A program made the translations under genes and the position numbers. A DNA stretch of 64,000 nt from assembly GCA_965214085.1 (NCBI GenBank), contig OZ243937.1, forward strand, positions 434,001 to 498,000, given 5' to 3'. How positions within the stretch are numbered: position 1 is the stretch's first letter; the number at the start of each line of letters is the position of its first letter. Shown piece by piece: positions 26,055 to 34,781 of the stretch. The notes beneath the pieces were generated by a model. The model was given only the letters and a program-made list of their open reading frames with translations, was not told where the DNA came from and searched no databases. This DNA is from UBA6055 sp965214085 (lineage in GTDB: Bacteria; Chloroflexota; Anaerolineae; Aggregatilineales; Phototrophicaceae).

Positions 26055-27224
26055 TTATGCGCTGCAAGTTCCCTGGCTCAGCTCGAATTGGCGGCTGGCG
26101 CTGGTATTGTCGTTTTCATGGGTCTCAATCACATGGTTGCCTTGGTCTACTGTGACGCGAATGACGTGCGACTCGCCGAAGCGAGCGGTCAGCGTCAACG
26201 GGATTTCCAGCACAGTCTCCGCACCCGCCGCCAGCGCCGGCAAGTATATAGTTTCGGGATTCTGGGCTTGCACGCTTTCGTCGCTCAGCAAGTGGGCTTT
26301 CGCGCCTACCCAGGGGCTGGTCTGCGAATCAAGCGCGCCGCTGTTGCGTATGGTCGCGCGCGCGACTGTTGGTTGCCCGCAAACTGGCGGATCAGGGTCT
26401 AGTTCGATGCTGGTCACGACCAGATTCACGCCCTCTTTTGGTGGCGGGGGCGCGCCGGTCTCGATGGGCAAGCCCGAAATGTCGTCGGCCGCGTCCACCA
26501 GGCTGGCGTCGACCCAGGCGTCGATGTCCGTGCCGCGCCTGATGCGGTACCAATTGCCGGCGGGATTAATGGCGATGATCAAGACGTCGTCGTCCACCAT
26601 GAGGCTGCCGACGGGTTGGCCGGAATCTACACCCGGGCCCGGTCTTAATGGCGCGGGTCGAATGACTAAGCCCGTAAGCTCGCTCGGCCCTGTGCTTAAA
26701 GCCGGCGCGCTGGTCGCGGTCGCTGGGGGCGCATCTTCGGGTGTGCTTTCAGCTTGGCTTGGCGCTTCGGCGTTTGCCCCTTCCGGCGCTTGGAATTGGC
26801 TAGGCGGGACCACCACTATGCTGACGTCTTCGCGGGCGGAGCTGCCGTCGCCGCGCTCGGCAACAACGGCTATCACGAACTCGCCCTCGTTGCGCGTGGG
26901 CCAGTCGATGGTCATTGGCAGTACCTCGGCGTCAGTCTCGTTGGGATTGAGCTGCTCGCCCATCAATGCTTCATTCAGCAGTACGGCAATGCGCGCGATA
27001 TCGGGTCCGGCGTTTTCGACCCGCGCTTGCACGATGACGGTCGCGCCGGACTGGAATTTCTGGTTGGGCTGTGGCGCGGCGATATGAATCACGGGCGGAC
27101 CGTCAAAGCTTGGGGATAGGTCGTCTGGGGCAATATTGAGATTGCAGCCGCCCAGGAGAAGCAAGCACAAAACTTGTAACAGCATGGAGGCCCTAAGCCT
27201 CCGCTTTGCCACGCCAGACTGCAT
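26055..27224 (-). CDS. Lipoprotein with SH3b-like and CARDB-type domains
   Basis: 389 aa from ATG 27224 (GGGAG 7 nt upstream). The signal ends in a lipobox LLLLGGC, so the Cys is probably lipid-anchored to the membrane surface. An Ig-like domain (PVIHIAAPQPNQKFQSGATV...) is followed by a Pro/Ala/Ser-rich linker and an SH3b-like domain (LVIRPAPLRPGPGVDSGQPV...WYRIRRGTDIDAWVDASLV). A C-terminal CARDB-like beta sandwich follows (NLVVTSIELDPDPPVCGQPT...VDQGNHVIETHENDN). These are adhesion or cell-wall-association modules; no enzyme motif was found. It is a single gene, transcribed opposite to coaBC. Confidence 0.83.
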   Translation of the reverse strand: MQSGVAKRRLRASMLLQVLCLLLLGGCNLNIAPDDLSPSFDGPPVIHIAAPQPNQKFQSGATVIVQARVENAGPDIARIAVLLNEALMGEQLNPNETDAEVLPMTIDWPTRNEGEFVIAVVAERGDGSSAREDVSIVVVPPSQFQAPEGANAEAPSQAESTPEDAPPATATSAPALSTGPSELTGLVIRPAPLRPGPGVDSGQPVGSLMVDDDVLIIAINPAGNWYRIRRGTDIDAWVDASLVDAADDISGLPIETGAPPPPKEGVNLVVTSIELDPDPPVCGQPTVARATIRNSGALDSQTSPWVGAKAHLLSDESVQAQNPETIYLPALAAGAETVLEIPLTLTARFGESHVIRVTVDQGNHVIETHENDNTSASRQFELSQGTCSA

Positions 27225-27378
27225 TGTTTGTCTCCCGCGCGCGCCGCGCTCAAGCGTACCAACTCTATCAGAATTAGGCTGATTTGGCGAACCGCGCATA
27301 TCCTACTCGTTTAGTTAGCTTGACGTCCTCGGCTAGGGCGCCGGTTTGCTCATGGCAACGAGAAAGCCCAATGGACCA

Positions 27379-27609
27379 GGGCAATCGCATCAAAACTATT
27401 ACACCACAGAGACGCCAAGAACTCCGAGATATTCCGAAAATATGCCAATTAAGGACTCTATGTAGGGGCGATTCTGTGCCGCGCGTAGACACTGCGGGTC
27501 AATCGCCCACGATTTTCCGCCAAATATCATGGGCGAGCCAAGGCTCACCCCTACAATATGTTAGTTTGATGGTCAATTCGTCATTTAGGGATTTTAATGC
27601 GATTGCCCT
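27379..27609. mobile_element. B-family miniature element (long variant)
   Basis: Ends GGGCAATCGCATCAAAA and TTTTAATGCGATTGCCC are inverted repeats. The interior shares with the 191-bp B copies the segments caagaactccgaga, tccgaaaatatg, catgggcgagccaaggctc and tgttagtttgat, plus an extra block of about 47 bp around 27463-27510. It fills most of the gap between the lipoprotein gene and coaBC; the rest of 27225-27685 shows nothing else. Confidence 0.75.
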
Positions 27610-27685
27610 GCCCGGTGGACGGGCGGACTTTTGTTTCGCCGGCAGATTGTGTACCATTAAATCGCGTCCAGACTAGGGAGCAGGC

Positions 27686-28918
27686 ATGGAAACGATCGCG
27701 CTCTTGCGTGACAAACGCGTCATTCTGGCTGTTTGCGGCAGCATCGCGGCTTACAAGGCGGTGGATCTCGCCAGCAAGTTGACCCAAGCGGGCGCGCGCG
27801 TTGACATTGTGCTGACGGCGGCGGCGCAGCGTTTCGTCAGCCCCTTGACTTTTCAAGCGGTGAGCGGTCGCCCAGTCTACAGCGATCTGTGGTCCGCGGG
27901 CTCATCCAGCGCTTTGCCCAGCCATATCGCCCATATCGGCTTGGCGGAAGCGGCGGATTTGCTGCTGGTCGCGCCGGCCACGGCCAACACCTTGGCCAAG
28001 TTGGCGCATGGCTTCGCCGATGATCTGCTGTCGATCACAGCGCTGGCGAGCTCTTGCCCGCTGCTGATAGCCCCGGCGATGGACGGGAATATGTATGATA
28101 GCCCGGCTGTGCATGCCAACTGCGAGACGCTGCGGCGGCGCGGCGCTCATCTGATTGAACCGGATGAGGGACGATTCGCCAGCGGCATGGTCGGCATCGG
28201 CCGCTTGCCCGAAACGGAAACGCTGCTTGGGCATATACGCCGCGTCATCGGCAGGGACGGCGAGTTAGCCAGCCACAAGCTGGTGGTCACTGCCGGCGGC
28301 ACGCGCGAGTCGATCGACCCGGTCCGCTTTATCACCAACCGGTCCACGGGCAAACAGGGTTACGCCATCGCGCAAGCGGCTGTTGATGCCGGCGCCGATG
28401 TCGTGCTGATTTCTTCCGCGGCGGGCCTGCCGACGCCAATCGGCGCGACGCTGGTGGCGGTCGATTCCGCCGAGTCCATGCGCGCAGCCGTGCTTAATAA
28501 TGTCGCCGATTCATCCGCCTTGATTATGGCGGCGGCGGTGGCGGATTATCGCCCGCAAACGGTGTCGGAACAGAAGATTAAGAAGGCGGACGACAATGTA
28601 AATCTGCCGCTGACGCGAACGGCTGACATCTTGATGGCGGTGAAGGCGCAGCGGGCGCGGACCGGCTATCCCATGATTGCGGTCGGCTTTGCGGCGGAAA
28701 GCGAAAACCTGGTGGAAAACGCCAGCGACAAACTGCAGAGCAAGGGGCTGGACCTGCTGATCGCCAATGATATAACGGCGACGGACGCTGGCTTCGCCGC
28801 CGATACCAATCGTGTTGTTGTGCTCGATATGGATGGCGGTTTGCATCACATCGACCGCAGCAGCAAAGCCGAAATCGGCGCCTATATCATCGAGCGCATC
28901 GGCGGCTTGTTGGACTAA
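27686..28918 (+). CDS. coaBC: Bifunctional phosphopantothenoylcysteine decarboxylase / phosphopantothenate-cysteine ligase
   Basis: 410 aa; catalyses two steps of coenzyme A synthesis in the cytoplasm. The CoaC flavodomain covers residues 1-185: ILAVCGSIAAYKAVDL, SHIAHIGLAEAADLLLVAPATANT (catalytic His83), and APAMDGNMYDSP (FMN/substrate clamp). CoaB follows (LVVTAGGTRESIDPVRFITN, STGKQGYAIAQAA, AAAVADYRP, KIKK). One oddity: the substrate-loop motif normally written ACGxxGxGR reads ASGMVGIGR, so the Cys that reduces the enethiol intermediate in E. coli Dfp is Ser166. The stop overlaps the convergent SRPBCC gene by 4 bp. Confidence 0.95.
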   Translation: METIALLRDKRVILAVCGSIAAYKAVDLASKLTQAGARVDIVLTAAAQRFVSPLTFQAVSGRPVYSDLWSAGSSSALPSHIAHIGLAEAADLLLVAPATANTLAKLAHGFADDLLSITALASSCPLLIAPAMDGNMYDSPAVHANCETLRRRGAHLIEPDEGRFASGMVGIGRLPETETLLGHIRRVIGRDGELASHKLVVTAGGTRESIDPVRFITNRSTGKQGYAIAQAAVDAGADVVLISSAAGLPTPIGATLVAVDSAESMRAAVLNNVADSSALIMAAAVADYRPQTVSEQKIKKADDNVNLPLTRTADILMAVKAQRARTGYPMIAVGFAAESENLVENASDKLQSKGLDLLIANDITATDAGFAADTNRVVVLDMDGGLHHIDRSSKAEIGAYIIERIGGLLD

Positions 28919-29409
28919 CGCTGTTCCTGGCTCCGCTCCAATTCTTGCAGCGCGTTTAATGCGCGGCAGTGGGCGATGTAGGCGGACAAGGTCTGTTGGC
29001 AGCCAATCCGATAATAGGGAATCAACCAGGGGACGCCGGCGCTTTTGAAGCCGTCTTGTCTGTAGATGACGCGTGTCCCTTCGGCGACTGGGGCGAAGCG
29101 GAGACGAATGTCCGTGCTGCCCGCCCAAGTCGGGTCGCGCCAAGTGTATGCCAACTCCAGCGGCGGATGCCAAACTGAAATTAAACCTATGACGTATTCG
29201 CTGCCATCGGCGAAGGTTTCGTAGTAGCGCCCGCCGTCGCGTCCGTCGAAGCGGATGTGCAGAGGGCGCGTCGTCTCGGGCGCAAAGCTGTAGGGAAAGA
29301 CGCCCTGGCGGGGCCACCAGACGTCCATCTGGTCGACGAAGACATCAAAAGCCTGCTGCGGTGGCAGCGGGACTGACTCCTGCAAATGCACGTCGACCAT
29401 AACAATCAC
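28915..29409 (-). CDS. SRPBCC (AHSA1/START-like) domain protein
   Basis: 164 aa. The pattern of a helix-grip ligand-binding domain is clear: VHLQESVPLPPQQAFDVFVD at the N-terminus, the W-rich VWWP, EVISVWHPPLELAYTW-like core (VIGLISVWHPPLELAYTW), STDIRLRFAPVAEGTRVIY and the C-terminal amphipathic helix. Such proteins bind small hydrophobic ligands or act in stress response. Met5 is an alternative start. It is convergent with coaBC (4-bp overlap). Ligand unknown. Confidence 0.8.
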   Translation of the reverse strand: MIVMVDVHLQESVPLPPQQAFDVFVDQMDVWWPRQGVFPYSFAPETTRPLHIRFDGRDGGRYYETFADGSEYVIGLISVWHPPLELAYTWRDPTWAGSTDIRLRFAPVAEGTRVIYRQDGFKSAGVPWLIPYYRIGCQQTLSAYIAHCRALNALQELERSQEQR

Positions 29410-29542
29410 CGACTCGATCCAAGAATTGCAGTTACATTCGATTGGAACTTTTTACTAGAAGTCAGATCGCCTTGGACGCCGGAGCTCAAGTTCGAATTGC
29501 CTTTGCGCGCGCATAAAGCAAAGGTACGGAAAGACGAGGCGT

Positions 29543-29755
29543 TCAGTCATGAGATTGCGGACGGTCGCCCAAGCTTTCCATAAGTTTGATAGTTTCCTCT
29601 GAGGCGCGAAACGGGGGAGATATTACGAATGAATGCGAGATTGTAGTGTACCGATCTACGTCCAGCGACAGTTCTTCAGCCAGCAACTGGAAAACTTTCA
29701 GTTTGTCTTTGTTGTCGAGACGATGCAGTTCATCCAAGAAATCGCGCGTAATCAT
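29543..29755 (-). CDS. Small protein, possibly an orphan antitoxin
   Basis: 70 aa, with AAGGA 8 nt before the ATG, so it is likely translated. Its predicted helical N-terminus (ITRDFLDELHRLDNKDKLKV, FQLLAEELSLD) resembles short antitoxins of toxin-antitoxin loci, in which a 'rL...eKlkvfqlL' helix is followed by an extended toxin-binding tail. Downstream there is only a 27-codon open frame starting ATGACTG within its stop region and no recognisable toxin. Family not identified; the antitoxin idea is a guess. Confidence 0.45.
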   Translation of the reverse strand: MITRDFLDELHRLDNKDKLKVFQLLAEELSLDVDRYTTISHSFVISPPFRASEETIKLMESLGDRPQSHD

Positions 29756-29885
29756 GAATCGGTTCCTTGCGTCGGGCTCCGCGCTAATTTTACCACAGCC
29801 CGGCCACGGCGCATTGGCAAATGTTCAATATTGCTAGGCTAGGATAAATTTGGCTCGTAGCCACAGTTCTGGTCTTGGCAATCAT

Positions 29886-30106
29886 GGCAATCGCTTCAAC
29901 TAATTTTTGCCACCGAGTACACCGAGAAAAGCTGTATAAGTAGTTAGGTAGCAACACCAGTTTCCGCCTTATAATAGCGCAGGTGTTGAGAAAAGGTCGG
30001 AGCGACCAATATCTCTGTGTACTCAAATTAACTCGGTGTACTCGGTGGCTGAAATTCAGCATGTTTCTTCATCATTCCATGCGTGATCATTTTGAAGCGA
30101 TTGCCC
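29886..30106. mobile_element. B-family element enclosing CCACCGAGTACACCGAG inverted repeats
   Basis: GGCAATCGCTTCAA (29886) and TTGAAGCGATTGCC (ending 30105) form the outer inverted repeat. Just inside, CCACCGAGTACACCGAG (29910-29926) pairs perfectly with CTCGGTGTACTCGGTGG (30032-30048). The middle has no coding capacity of note. An open frame from 29983 reads through the right half into the MoxR gene but is not considered coding. The remainder of 29756-30210 is featureless. Confidence 0.7.
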
Positions 30107-30210
30107 TGCCACTTGCGCGCGGTCGCTTGCCAGGACAGGACCATCTCGGTTACACTCCGTCTGACTTACGTCGATGCTTTCCAACGCGCGACAGATTGGA
30201 CTTTGCCGCT

Positions 30211-31158
30211 ATGTTCGATGATGTGCAGCAAGTTACCGAGGCTTTGTCCGGCCAGCAGTATATCCCCACGGACGAGATATCGACCGTCGTCTTCTTGGCG
30301 GACAAGTTAGGCAAGCCGCTGCTGGCCGAGGGGCCGGCGGGCGTCGGCAAGACCGAGCTGGCTAAAGCCTGGTCGGGCGCCACGGGCAAGCCGCTCATCC
30401 GCCTGCAATGCTACGAAGGGCTGGACGAAAACAAGGCGCTCTACGAATGGGAGTACGCCAAGCAGATGCTGTATACGCAGTTGCTGCGCGACAAACTCAG
30501 CGACCTGCTGGCTTCCGCCGAGACCCTGCGGCAGGCGGCCGATCGCCTGGGCGATGAAGACGATGTCTTCTTCAGCGAGCGATTTCTGCTGGCGCGTCCC
30601 TTGCTAGCGGCGCTGCTCAGCGCAGAACCGGTTGTGCTGCTGATTGACGAAATCGACCGCGCCGATGCCGAATTTGAAGCCTTCTTGCTGGAGATCCTCA
30701 GCGATTTCCAGGTGTCGATTCCCGAGTTGGGCACGGTACAAGCGCGGCATCACCCCAGCGTCGTGCTGACCAGTAATAATACGCGCGAGCTTTCCGAAGC
30801 CTTGAAGCGCCGCTGCCTCTACCTGTTCGTGGATTACCCGACGCATGAAGCCGAGCTGAACATCGTCAAAATGCGCGTGCCGGAATTGAGCGACAAATTG
30901 GCGCGCCAGACGGTCGATGTGGTGCAGGGCATGCGCCGCATGGACTTGAAGAAGAACCCCAGCGTGTCGGAGACCATCGATTGGGCTAAGGCGCTGGTCA
31001 TGCTAAACGCCGACAGCATCGACGAAAAAACGCTGGAGACCACGCTGACCGTATTGCTCAAACATGAGAGCGATGTGCAGAAGGCCCGCCGTCAGATCAT
31101 GCGCGGGGGAGATGACGAGCGGTACCACGGGCGCGGCGGCCGGTCGGAGTGGAATTAA
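30211..31158 (+). CDS. MoxR-family AAA+ ATPase
   Basis: 315 aa from ATG 30211; the longer in-frame reading starts inside a repeat element. Walker A is GPAGVGKT (residues 41-48), Walker B is VVLLIDEIDRAD, sensor-1 is VVLTSNNTRELSEALKRRC (arginine finger region), and the C-terminal lid follows. MoxR ATPases remodel or insert cofactors into protein complexes, usually with a VWA partner encoded next to them. The likely CoxE-like VWA partner here is about 8.5 kb away (39628-41010). The acidic insertion DKLSDLLASAETLRQAADRL between strands 2 and 3 is typical of the CoxD-like subgroup. Confidence 0.9.
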   Translation: MFDDVQQVTEALSGQQYIPTDEISTVVFLADKLGKPLLAEGPAGVGKTELAKAWSGATGKPLIRLQCYEGLDENKALYEWEYAKQMLYTQLLRDKLSDLLASAETLRQAADRLGDEDDVFFSERFLLARPLLAALLSAEPVVLLIDEIDRADAEFEAFLLEILSDFQVSIPELGTVQARHHPSVVLTSNNTRELSEALKRRCLYLFVDYPTHEAELNIVKMRVPELSDKLARQTVDVVQGMRRMDLKKNPSVSETIDWAKALVMLNADSIDEKTLETTLTVLLKHESDVQKARRQIMRGGDDERYHGRGGRSEWN

Positions 31159-31269
31159 GGCGATTGGCTCGGCTTTACCGCGGCCCGTATGGGGAGTCGT
31201 CCAGGCGCTGACATTTGCCGCCGGGTCTTGTATACTGTTGCCATCAAAAATCTGCGCCAGCCGAGCGAC

Positions 31270-31890
31270 ATGATGAGCTTATCCAGCGCGACAATCGACC
31301 GCTCCCGCGACTTGGCGATGCAATTGCTGCGGGCGCCGCTGCACCTGTACAAACTGGGCTGGGGGCCGGCGCTGAATTGGATTCCGCTGCTGATTCTAAC
31401 GACGCGCGGGCGCAAGAGCGGCTTAGCGCGGCATGTGGTGGTGGAATACCGGCGGCACGGCAGCAAGTACTACATCGTCTCTGGTTGGGGGGCAGAAACC
31501 GACTGGTACCGCAATATCCAGCAGGACAATCGCGTTACTATTCAGCACGGCGAGCAGATCGTGGCCGCGCGTGCGCAGCCGGTGGATGACGCGGCCGAAG
31601 CCCTGCGAGCGCTGTATATGTTCAGCCGCAATTCCTGGATCTACGAGATGCTCTTCGCCCGTATGTCGTCGGCGCGGGCGGCCGATCTCAATACTCTGGC
31701 CGAGGTGGTTGAGGAATTCACCGTTTTGCGCCTTGAGCCGACCGGCGACGAACCGCAGCTACCCGCGATTGAGCCCTATAGCGAGCAGGTCCGGCAAGTA
31801 GCGCTATTTTTTGTGTTGGTGATCGGCTTGCGATTGCTGGTGGCGGTCTTGCGTTCCGGCAAGAGCAAGGGGCGGAATGATGTGGCTTAG
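31270..31890 (+). CDS. Ddn-type (deazaflavin F420-dependent nitroreductase family) protein with C-terminal membrane helix
   Basis: 206 aa from the double ATG at 31270/31273. The split-barrel core shows LILTTRGRKSGLARHVVVEY, YYIVSGWGAETDWYRNI and DNRVTIQHG, the hallmarks of the Ddn family that binds F420 at the RGRKSG segment. The C-terminus has one hydrophobic helix (VALFFVLVIGLRLLVAVL), suggesting membrane attachment, followed by a basic tail. Substrate unknown; F420 use is inferred from family membership. Confidence 0.85.
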   Translation: MMSLSSATIDRSRDLAMQLLRAPLHLYKLGWGPALNWIPLLILTTRGRKSGLARHVVVEYRRHGSKYYIVSGWGAETDWYRNIQQDNRVTIQHGEQIVAARAQPVDDAAEALRALYMFSRNSWIYEMLFARMSSARAADLNTLAEVVEEFTVLRLEPTGDEPQLPAIEPYSEQVRQVALFFVLVIGLRLLVAVLRSGKSKGRNDVA

Positions 31891-31939
31891 CGCCGCGTCG
31901 ACTTAGCGCAGCGCCCTTCCTGAAGCAATCAACTCCCGA

Positions 31940-33457
31940 CTAAACATCAAACTCCACCCCTTGCGCCAGCGGCAGCTCGGCCGAGTAGTTGATGGTATTG
32001 GTTTGCCGGCGCATATAGCCTTTCCAGGCGTCCGAGCCGGATTCGCGCCCGCCGCCCGTTTCTTTCTCGCCGCCGAATGCGCCGCCGATTTCCGCGCCGC
32101 TGGTGCCGATATTGACGTTGGCGATGCCGCAATCGGAGCCGGCCTGCGACAGGAAAGCCTCGGATGCGCCCAGGTCTTGCGTGAAAATGGCGCTGGAAAG
32201 CCCCTGGGGCACAGCGTTGTGCATGGCGATGGCTTCATCCAGCGCTTCATATTCCATGATGTAGAGGATAGGCGCGAAGGTCTCATCGCAGACCAATGGC
32301 GTCTGCCGCGGCATGCGGATGATGGTTGGCTCGACGAAGTTGGCGCCGATCGCGGGCAAGCGCCGGCCGCCGCACAGGACTTGTCCGCCTTCGGCTTGCG
32401 CGCGCTCTATGGCGGCCATCATCATTGTGACTGCCGCCTCATTGATCAGGGGACCCATCAGCACACCGTCCGCCATCGGGTCGCCAATTGGCACGGAATT
32501 GTAGGCGCGCGCGAGGCGGTCGCAGAGTTCGTCGACAATCGACCGCTGTACGATCAGGCGGCGTGTGCTGGTGCAGCGTTGCCCAGCCGTGCCGACGGCG
32601 CCAAAGACGATGGCGCGGGTCGCCAAGTCCAGGTTGGCATCGGCGCTGACGATGATGCCGTTGTTGCCGCCCAGCTCAAGGATGCTGCGCCCCAGCCGCG
32701 CGGCGACCCGCTGCGCCACGTGTTTGCCCACGCCTATCGAGCCGGTGAAGCTTATCAGCGGCAGGCGCTCATCGTTGATCATGCGTTCGCCGATTGCGTC
32801 GTTCTCGCCGATGACCAGGTTGAAGACGCCGGCCACGCCATGCCGCGCCATGACCCTATTGCAGATGTGCTGTACCGCGATGGCGGTTAGCGGCGTCGTG
32901 GGCGAGGGCTTCCAGATCATGGCGTCGCCGCAGACCGCCGCGATGGCGGCATTCCAGGACCAGACGGCCAGCGGGAAGTTAAAAGCGGTGATGATGCCGA
33001 TCGGGCCAAGTGGATGCCACTGCTCGTACATACGATGCCGGGGCCGCTCGGAGTGCATCGTCAAGCCGTAGAGCTGCCGCGACAAACCAACGGCGAAATC
33101 GCAGATATCGATCATCTCCTGGACCTCGCCCAAGCCCTCGCTGCGGATCTTGCCATTCTCCAGCGTTACCAACTCGCCCAGCGGCTCTTTGTATTCGCGC
33201 AGGGCAAGGCCCAGGTCGCGTATGACTTCGCCGCGCCGGGGCGCCGGCAGCATGCGCCAATCCGCGAAGCCCGCCTGCGCTGCCCTGACCGCTGCGTCGT
33301 AATCCATGGGAGTGGCTTGCAGAACCGTCGCGATGGTTTCATTCGTGGTCGGGTTCAGCGAATGAAGTGCCGCGCCGTCCGCGTTATACAACCAGCCGTC
33401 GGCGCAGACGCCCGCGTTGATAGACTCTATGCCCAACGCCTTTAGAATATCGTTCAT
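31940..33457 (-). CDS. Antiquitin-type aldehyde dehydrogenase (ALDH7 family)
   Basis: 505 aa from ATG 33457 (GAGGAG 8 nt upstream); the 61-codon extension is not supported. The NAD-dependent ALDH fold shows ITAFNFPLAVWSWN, SFTGSIGVGKHVA, LELGGNNGIIV (general base Glu), GTAGQRCTSTRRL (nucleophile Cys) and ETFAPILYIMEY. The C-terminal signature GGEKETGGGRESGSDAWKGY and QTNTINYS is characteristic of ALDH7 enzymes that oxidise alpha-aminoadipate semialdehyde in lysine catabolism. The exact substrate here is inferred. tsaB starts the same-strand run just upstream (25-bp gap). Confidence 0.92.
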   Translation of the reverse strand: MNDILKALGIESINAGVCADGWLYNADGAALHSLNPTTNETIATVLQATPMDYDAAVRAAQAGFADWRMLPAPRRGEVIRDLGLALREYKEPLGELVTLENGKIRSEGLGEVQEMIDICDFAVGLSRQLYGLTMHSERPRHRMYEQWHPLGPIGIITAFNFPLAVWSWNAAIAAVCGDAMIWKPSPTTPLTAIAVQHICNRVMARHGVAGVFNLVIGENDAIGERMINDERLPLISFTGSIGVGKHVAQRVAARLGRSILELGGNNGIIVSADANLDLATRAIVFGAVGTAGQRCTSTRRLIVQRSIVDELCDRLARAYNSVPIGDPMADGVLMGPLINEAAVTMMMAAIERAQAEGGQVLCGGRRLPAIGANFVEPTIIRMPRQTPLVCDETFAPILYIMEYEALDEAIAMHNAVPQGLSSAIFTQDLGASEAFLSQAGSDCGIANVNIGTSGAEIGGAFGGEKETGGGRESGSDAWKGYMRRQTNTINYSAELPLAQGVEFDV

Positions 33458-33482
33458 CGTTGCTGCTCCTCTTTTGTTTGCT

Positions 33483-34163
33483 TCAGCCCGGGGACTTGAG
33501 GTAAATCGGTCGGACGTCGGCCGGCGGGTAAGGGCGCGGCTCCTGGCTTTCGCGCAGGCGACGCCAAGCGATCTCGGCCAGGTGTCCAGCGCGGCGCAGG
33601 CGATCCGCGGCCCGGGGCAGGTCGATTTGTGATCCGGCAATTTGCGCGGCCGATATGGCTTGTAGCCCGGCGCTGGAGATTTCGCCGCTGATAGTCACAG
33701 GCGGCTGGCAAGCAGCCAGCAACTCATCCCAAGTGCTGATTTCGGCGGGCCGCCGCAGGATCCAGGTATCGCCGCCGGGCGCGTATTTTGCCCAGATGAC
33801 GCGGCTGCGGCCCGCCGGCGCCGTGGCGATAAGCGGCCATTGGTAACGAGAAACCTCATGCGCTTCAAGCACAATCTCCAGGGTCGTCAGCGGCACCAGC
33901 GGCAAGTCACCGACCGCCGCCATCCCCTTGGCCAGCGCCACGCCGATGCGTAAGCCGGTGTAAGAACCGGGGCCAACCGCGACCGCCAGGGCCTTGAGGT
34001 CCGCTGCGCTTGTCCCGGCTTGCTGCATAAGTTGCTCGATCATGGGCGCTAGCAGGGCGCTGTGCTGCCGGCCGGCCGCCAGCGACCACTCGGCCTGCAG
34101 CGCATGACCGTCGTGCAGGGCGATGCTGAGAATTTGTGTTGCGGTATCGATCGCTAAGAGCAT
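33483..34163 (-). CDS. tsaB: tRNA threonylcarbamoyladenosine synthesis protein TsaB
   Basis: 226 aa, an ASKHA-fold pseudo-kinase that scaffolds TsaD and TsaE for the t6A modification of ANN-decoding tRNAs. MLLAIDTATQILSIAL at the N-terminus, the RQHSALLAPMIEQLMQQAG helix and AVAVGPGSYTGLRIGVALAKGMA are diagnostic. The C-terminal half is divergent, as is normal in TsaB. It lies 18 bp after tsaE on the same strand, so the two are probably cotranscribed. Confidence 0.94.
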   Translation of the reverse strand: MLLAIDTATQILSIALHDGHALQAEWSLAAGRQHSALLAPMIEQLMQQAGTSAADLKALAVAVGPGSYTGLRIGVALAKGMAAVGDLPLVPLTTLEIVLEAHEVSRYQWPLIATAPAGRSRVIWAKYAPGGDTWILRRPAEISTWDELLAACQPPVTISGEISSAGLQAISAAQIAGSQIDLPRAADRLRRAGHLAEIAWRRLRESQEPRPYPPADVRPIYLKSPG

Positions 34164-34181
34164 AGACTTGTCGCTTCTGAA

Positions 34182-34694
34182 TTATCGGGCCGCCGGCAGG
34201 TCGCGCCCTAAAGCGTCGACTAGCGCGGCATAGCGTGATCCTTGCGCGCGAAAGACGAGTTCGCGCTCTTCGTCATTCGCCAGCTCGATATCGATCCATA
34301 GACGCGCCGGCGGCAGGCGCTCGCGAATGCGCTCGGGCCACTCCAGGATCAGGATGGTTTCGCTATCGAGCAGGTCATCGATGCCCAAGGTATCGGCTTC
34401 ATTGGCGCCGCTAATGCGGTAAAGATCGATATGCGCTAGTTGCTGCTCGTCCAGCGCGCGCCGATGCAGGTGTACTAAGTTGTAGGTCGGGCTGGTCAGC
34501 GCGGGGGCGGCGCCCCAGCCATGGCCTATTCCGCGACTGAAAATCGTTTTGCCCGCGCCCAGCATGCCCGACAGGCAGATGACATCGCCGGGTTGCAGCC
34601 CGCGTCCCAAGACCGCCCCGATGGTTTCGGTATACGCCGTCGAATCGCTCATTACGCGCAATTGGCCTGCTTTACTCTTATTCGCGCTATTCAA
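34182..34694 (-). CDS. tsaE: tRNA threonylcarbamoyladenosine synthesis ATPase TsaE
   Basis: 170 aa (156 aa if the internal ATG at 34652 is used; neither has a convincing Shine-Dalgarno). P-loop GMLGAGKT, LTSPTYNLVHLH (switch segment), HIDLYRI and the late ILILEWPERI motif identify TsaE, the ATPase that resets the TsaBD complex. It is followed by tsaB, a common gene pair. Confidence 0.94.
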   Translation of the reverse strand: MNSANKSKAGQLRVMSDSTAYTETIGAVLGRGLQPGDVICLSGMLGAGKTIFSRGIGHGWGAAPALTSPTYNLVHLHRRALDEQQLAHIDLYRISGANEADTLGIDDLLDSETILILEWPERIRERLPPARLWIDIELANDEERELVFRAQGSRYAALVDALGRDLPAAR

Positions 34695-34781
34695 AGTAAA
34701 ATACGTCCCCAGCCACTGACATCATGAATCACTTGATATGCTAGCTAGAATGAATTTCGATCCCGGCCGCGATAGCATCGG

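Noticed and set aside
26017..27087. 356-aa plus-strand open frame opposite the lipoprotein gene
   Set aside because: It starts inside the element-A end-pair hairpin and has Ser/Ala-rich shadow composition, unlike the minus-strand lipoprotein with its signal and domains.
29386..29583. 65-aa plus-strand open frame
   Set aside because: No RBS and no recognisable features, and it overlaps the better-supported minus-strand 70-aa gene.
29983..30210. In-frame N-terminal extension of the MoxR protein
   Set aside because: It reads through the right half of a B-family repeat; the homology and the usual MoxR length start at 30211.
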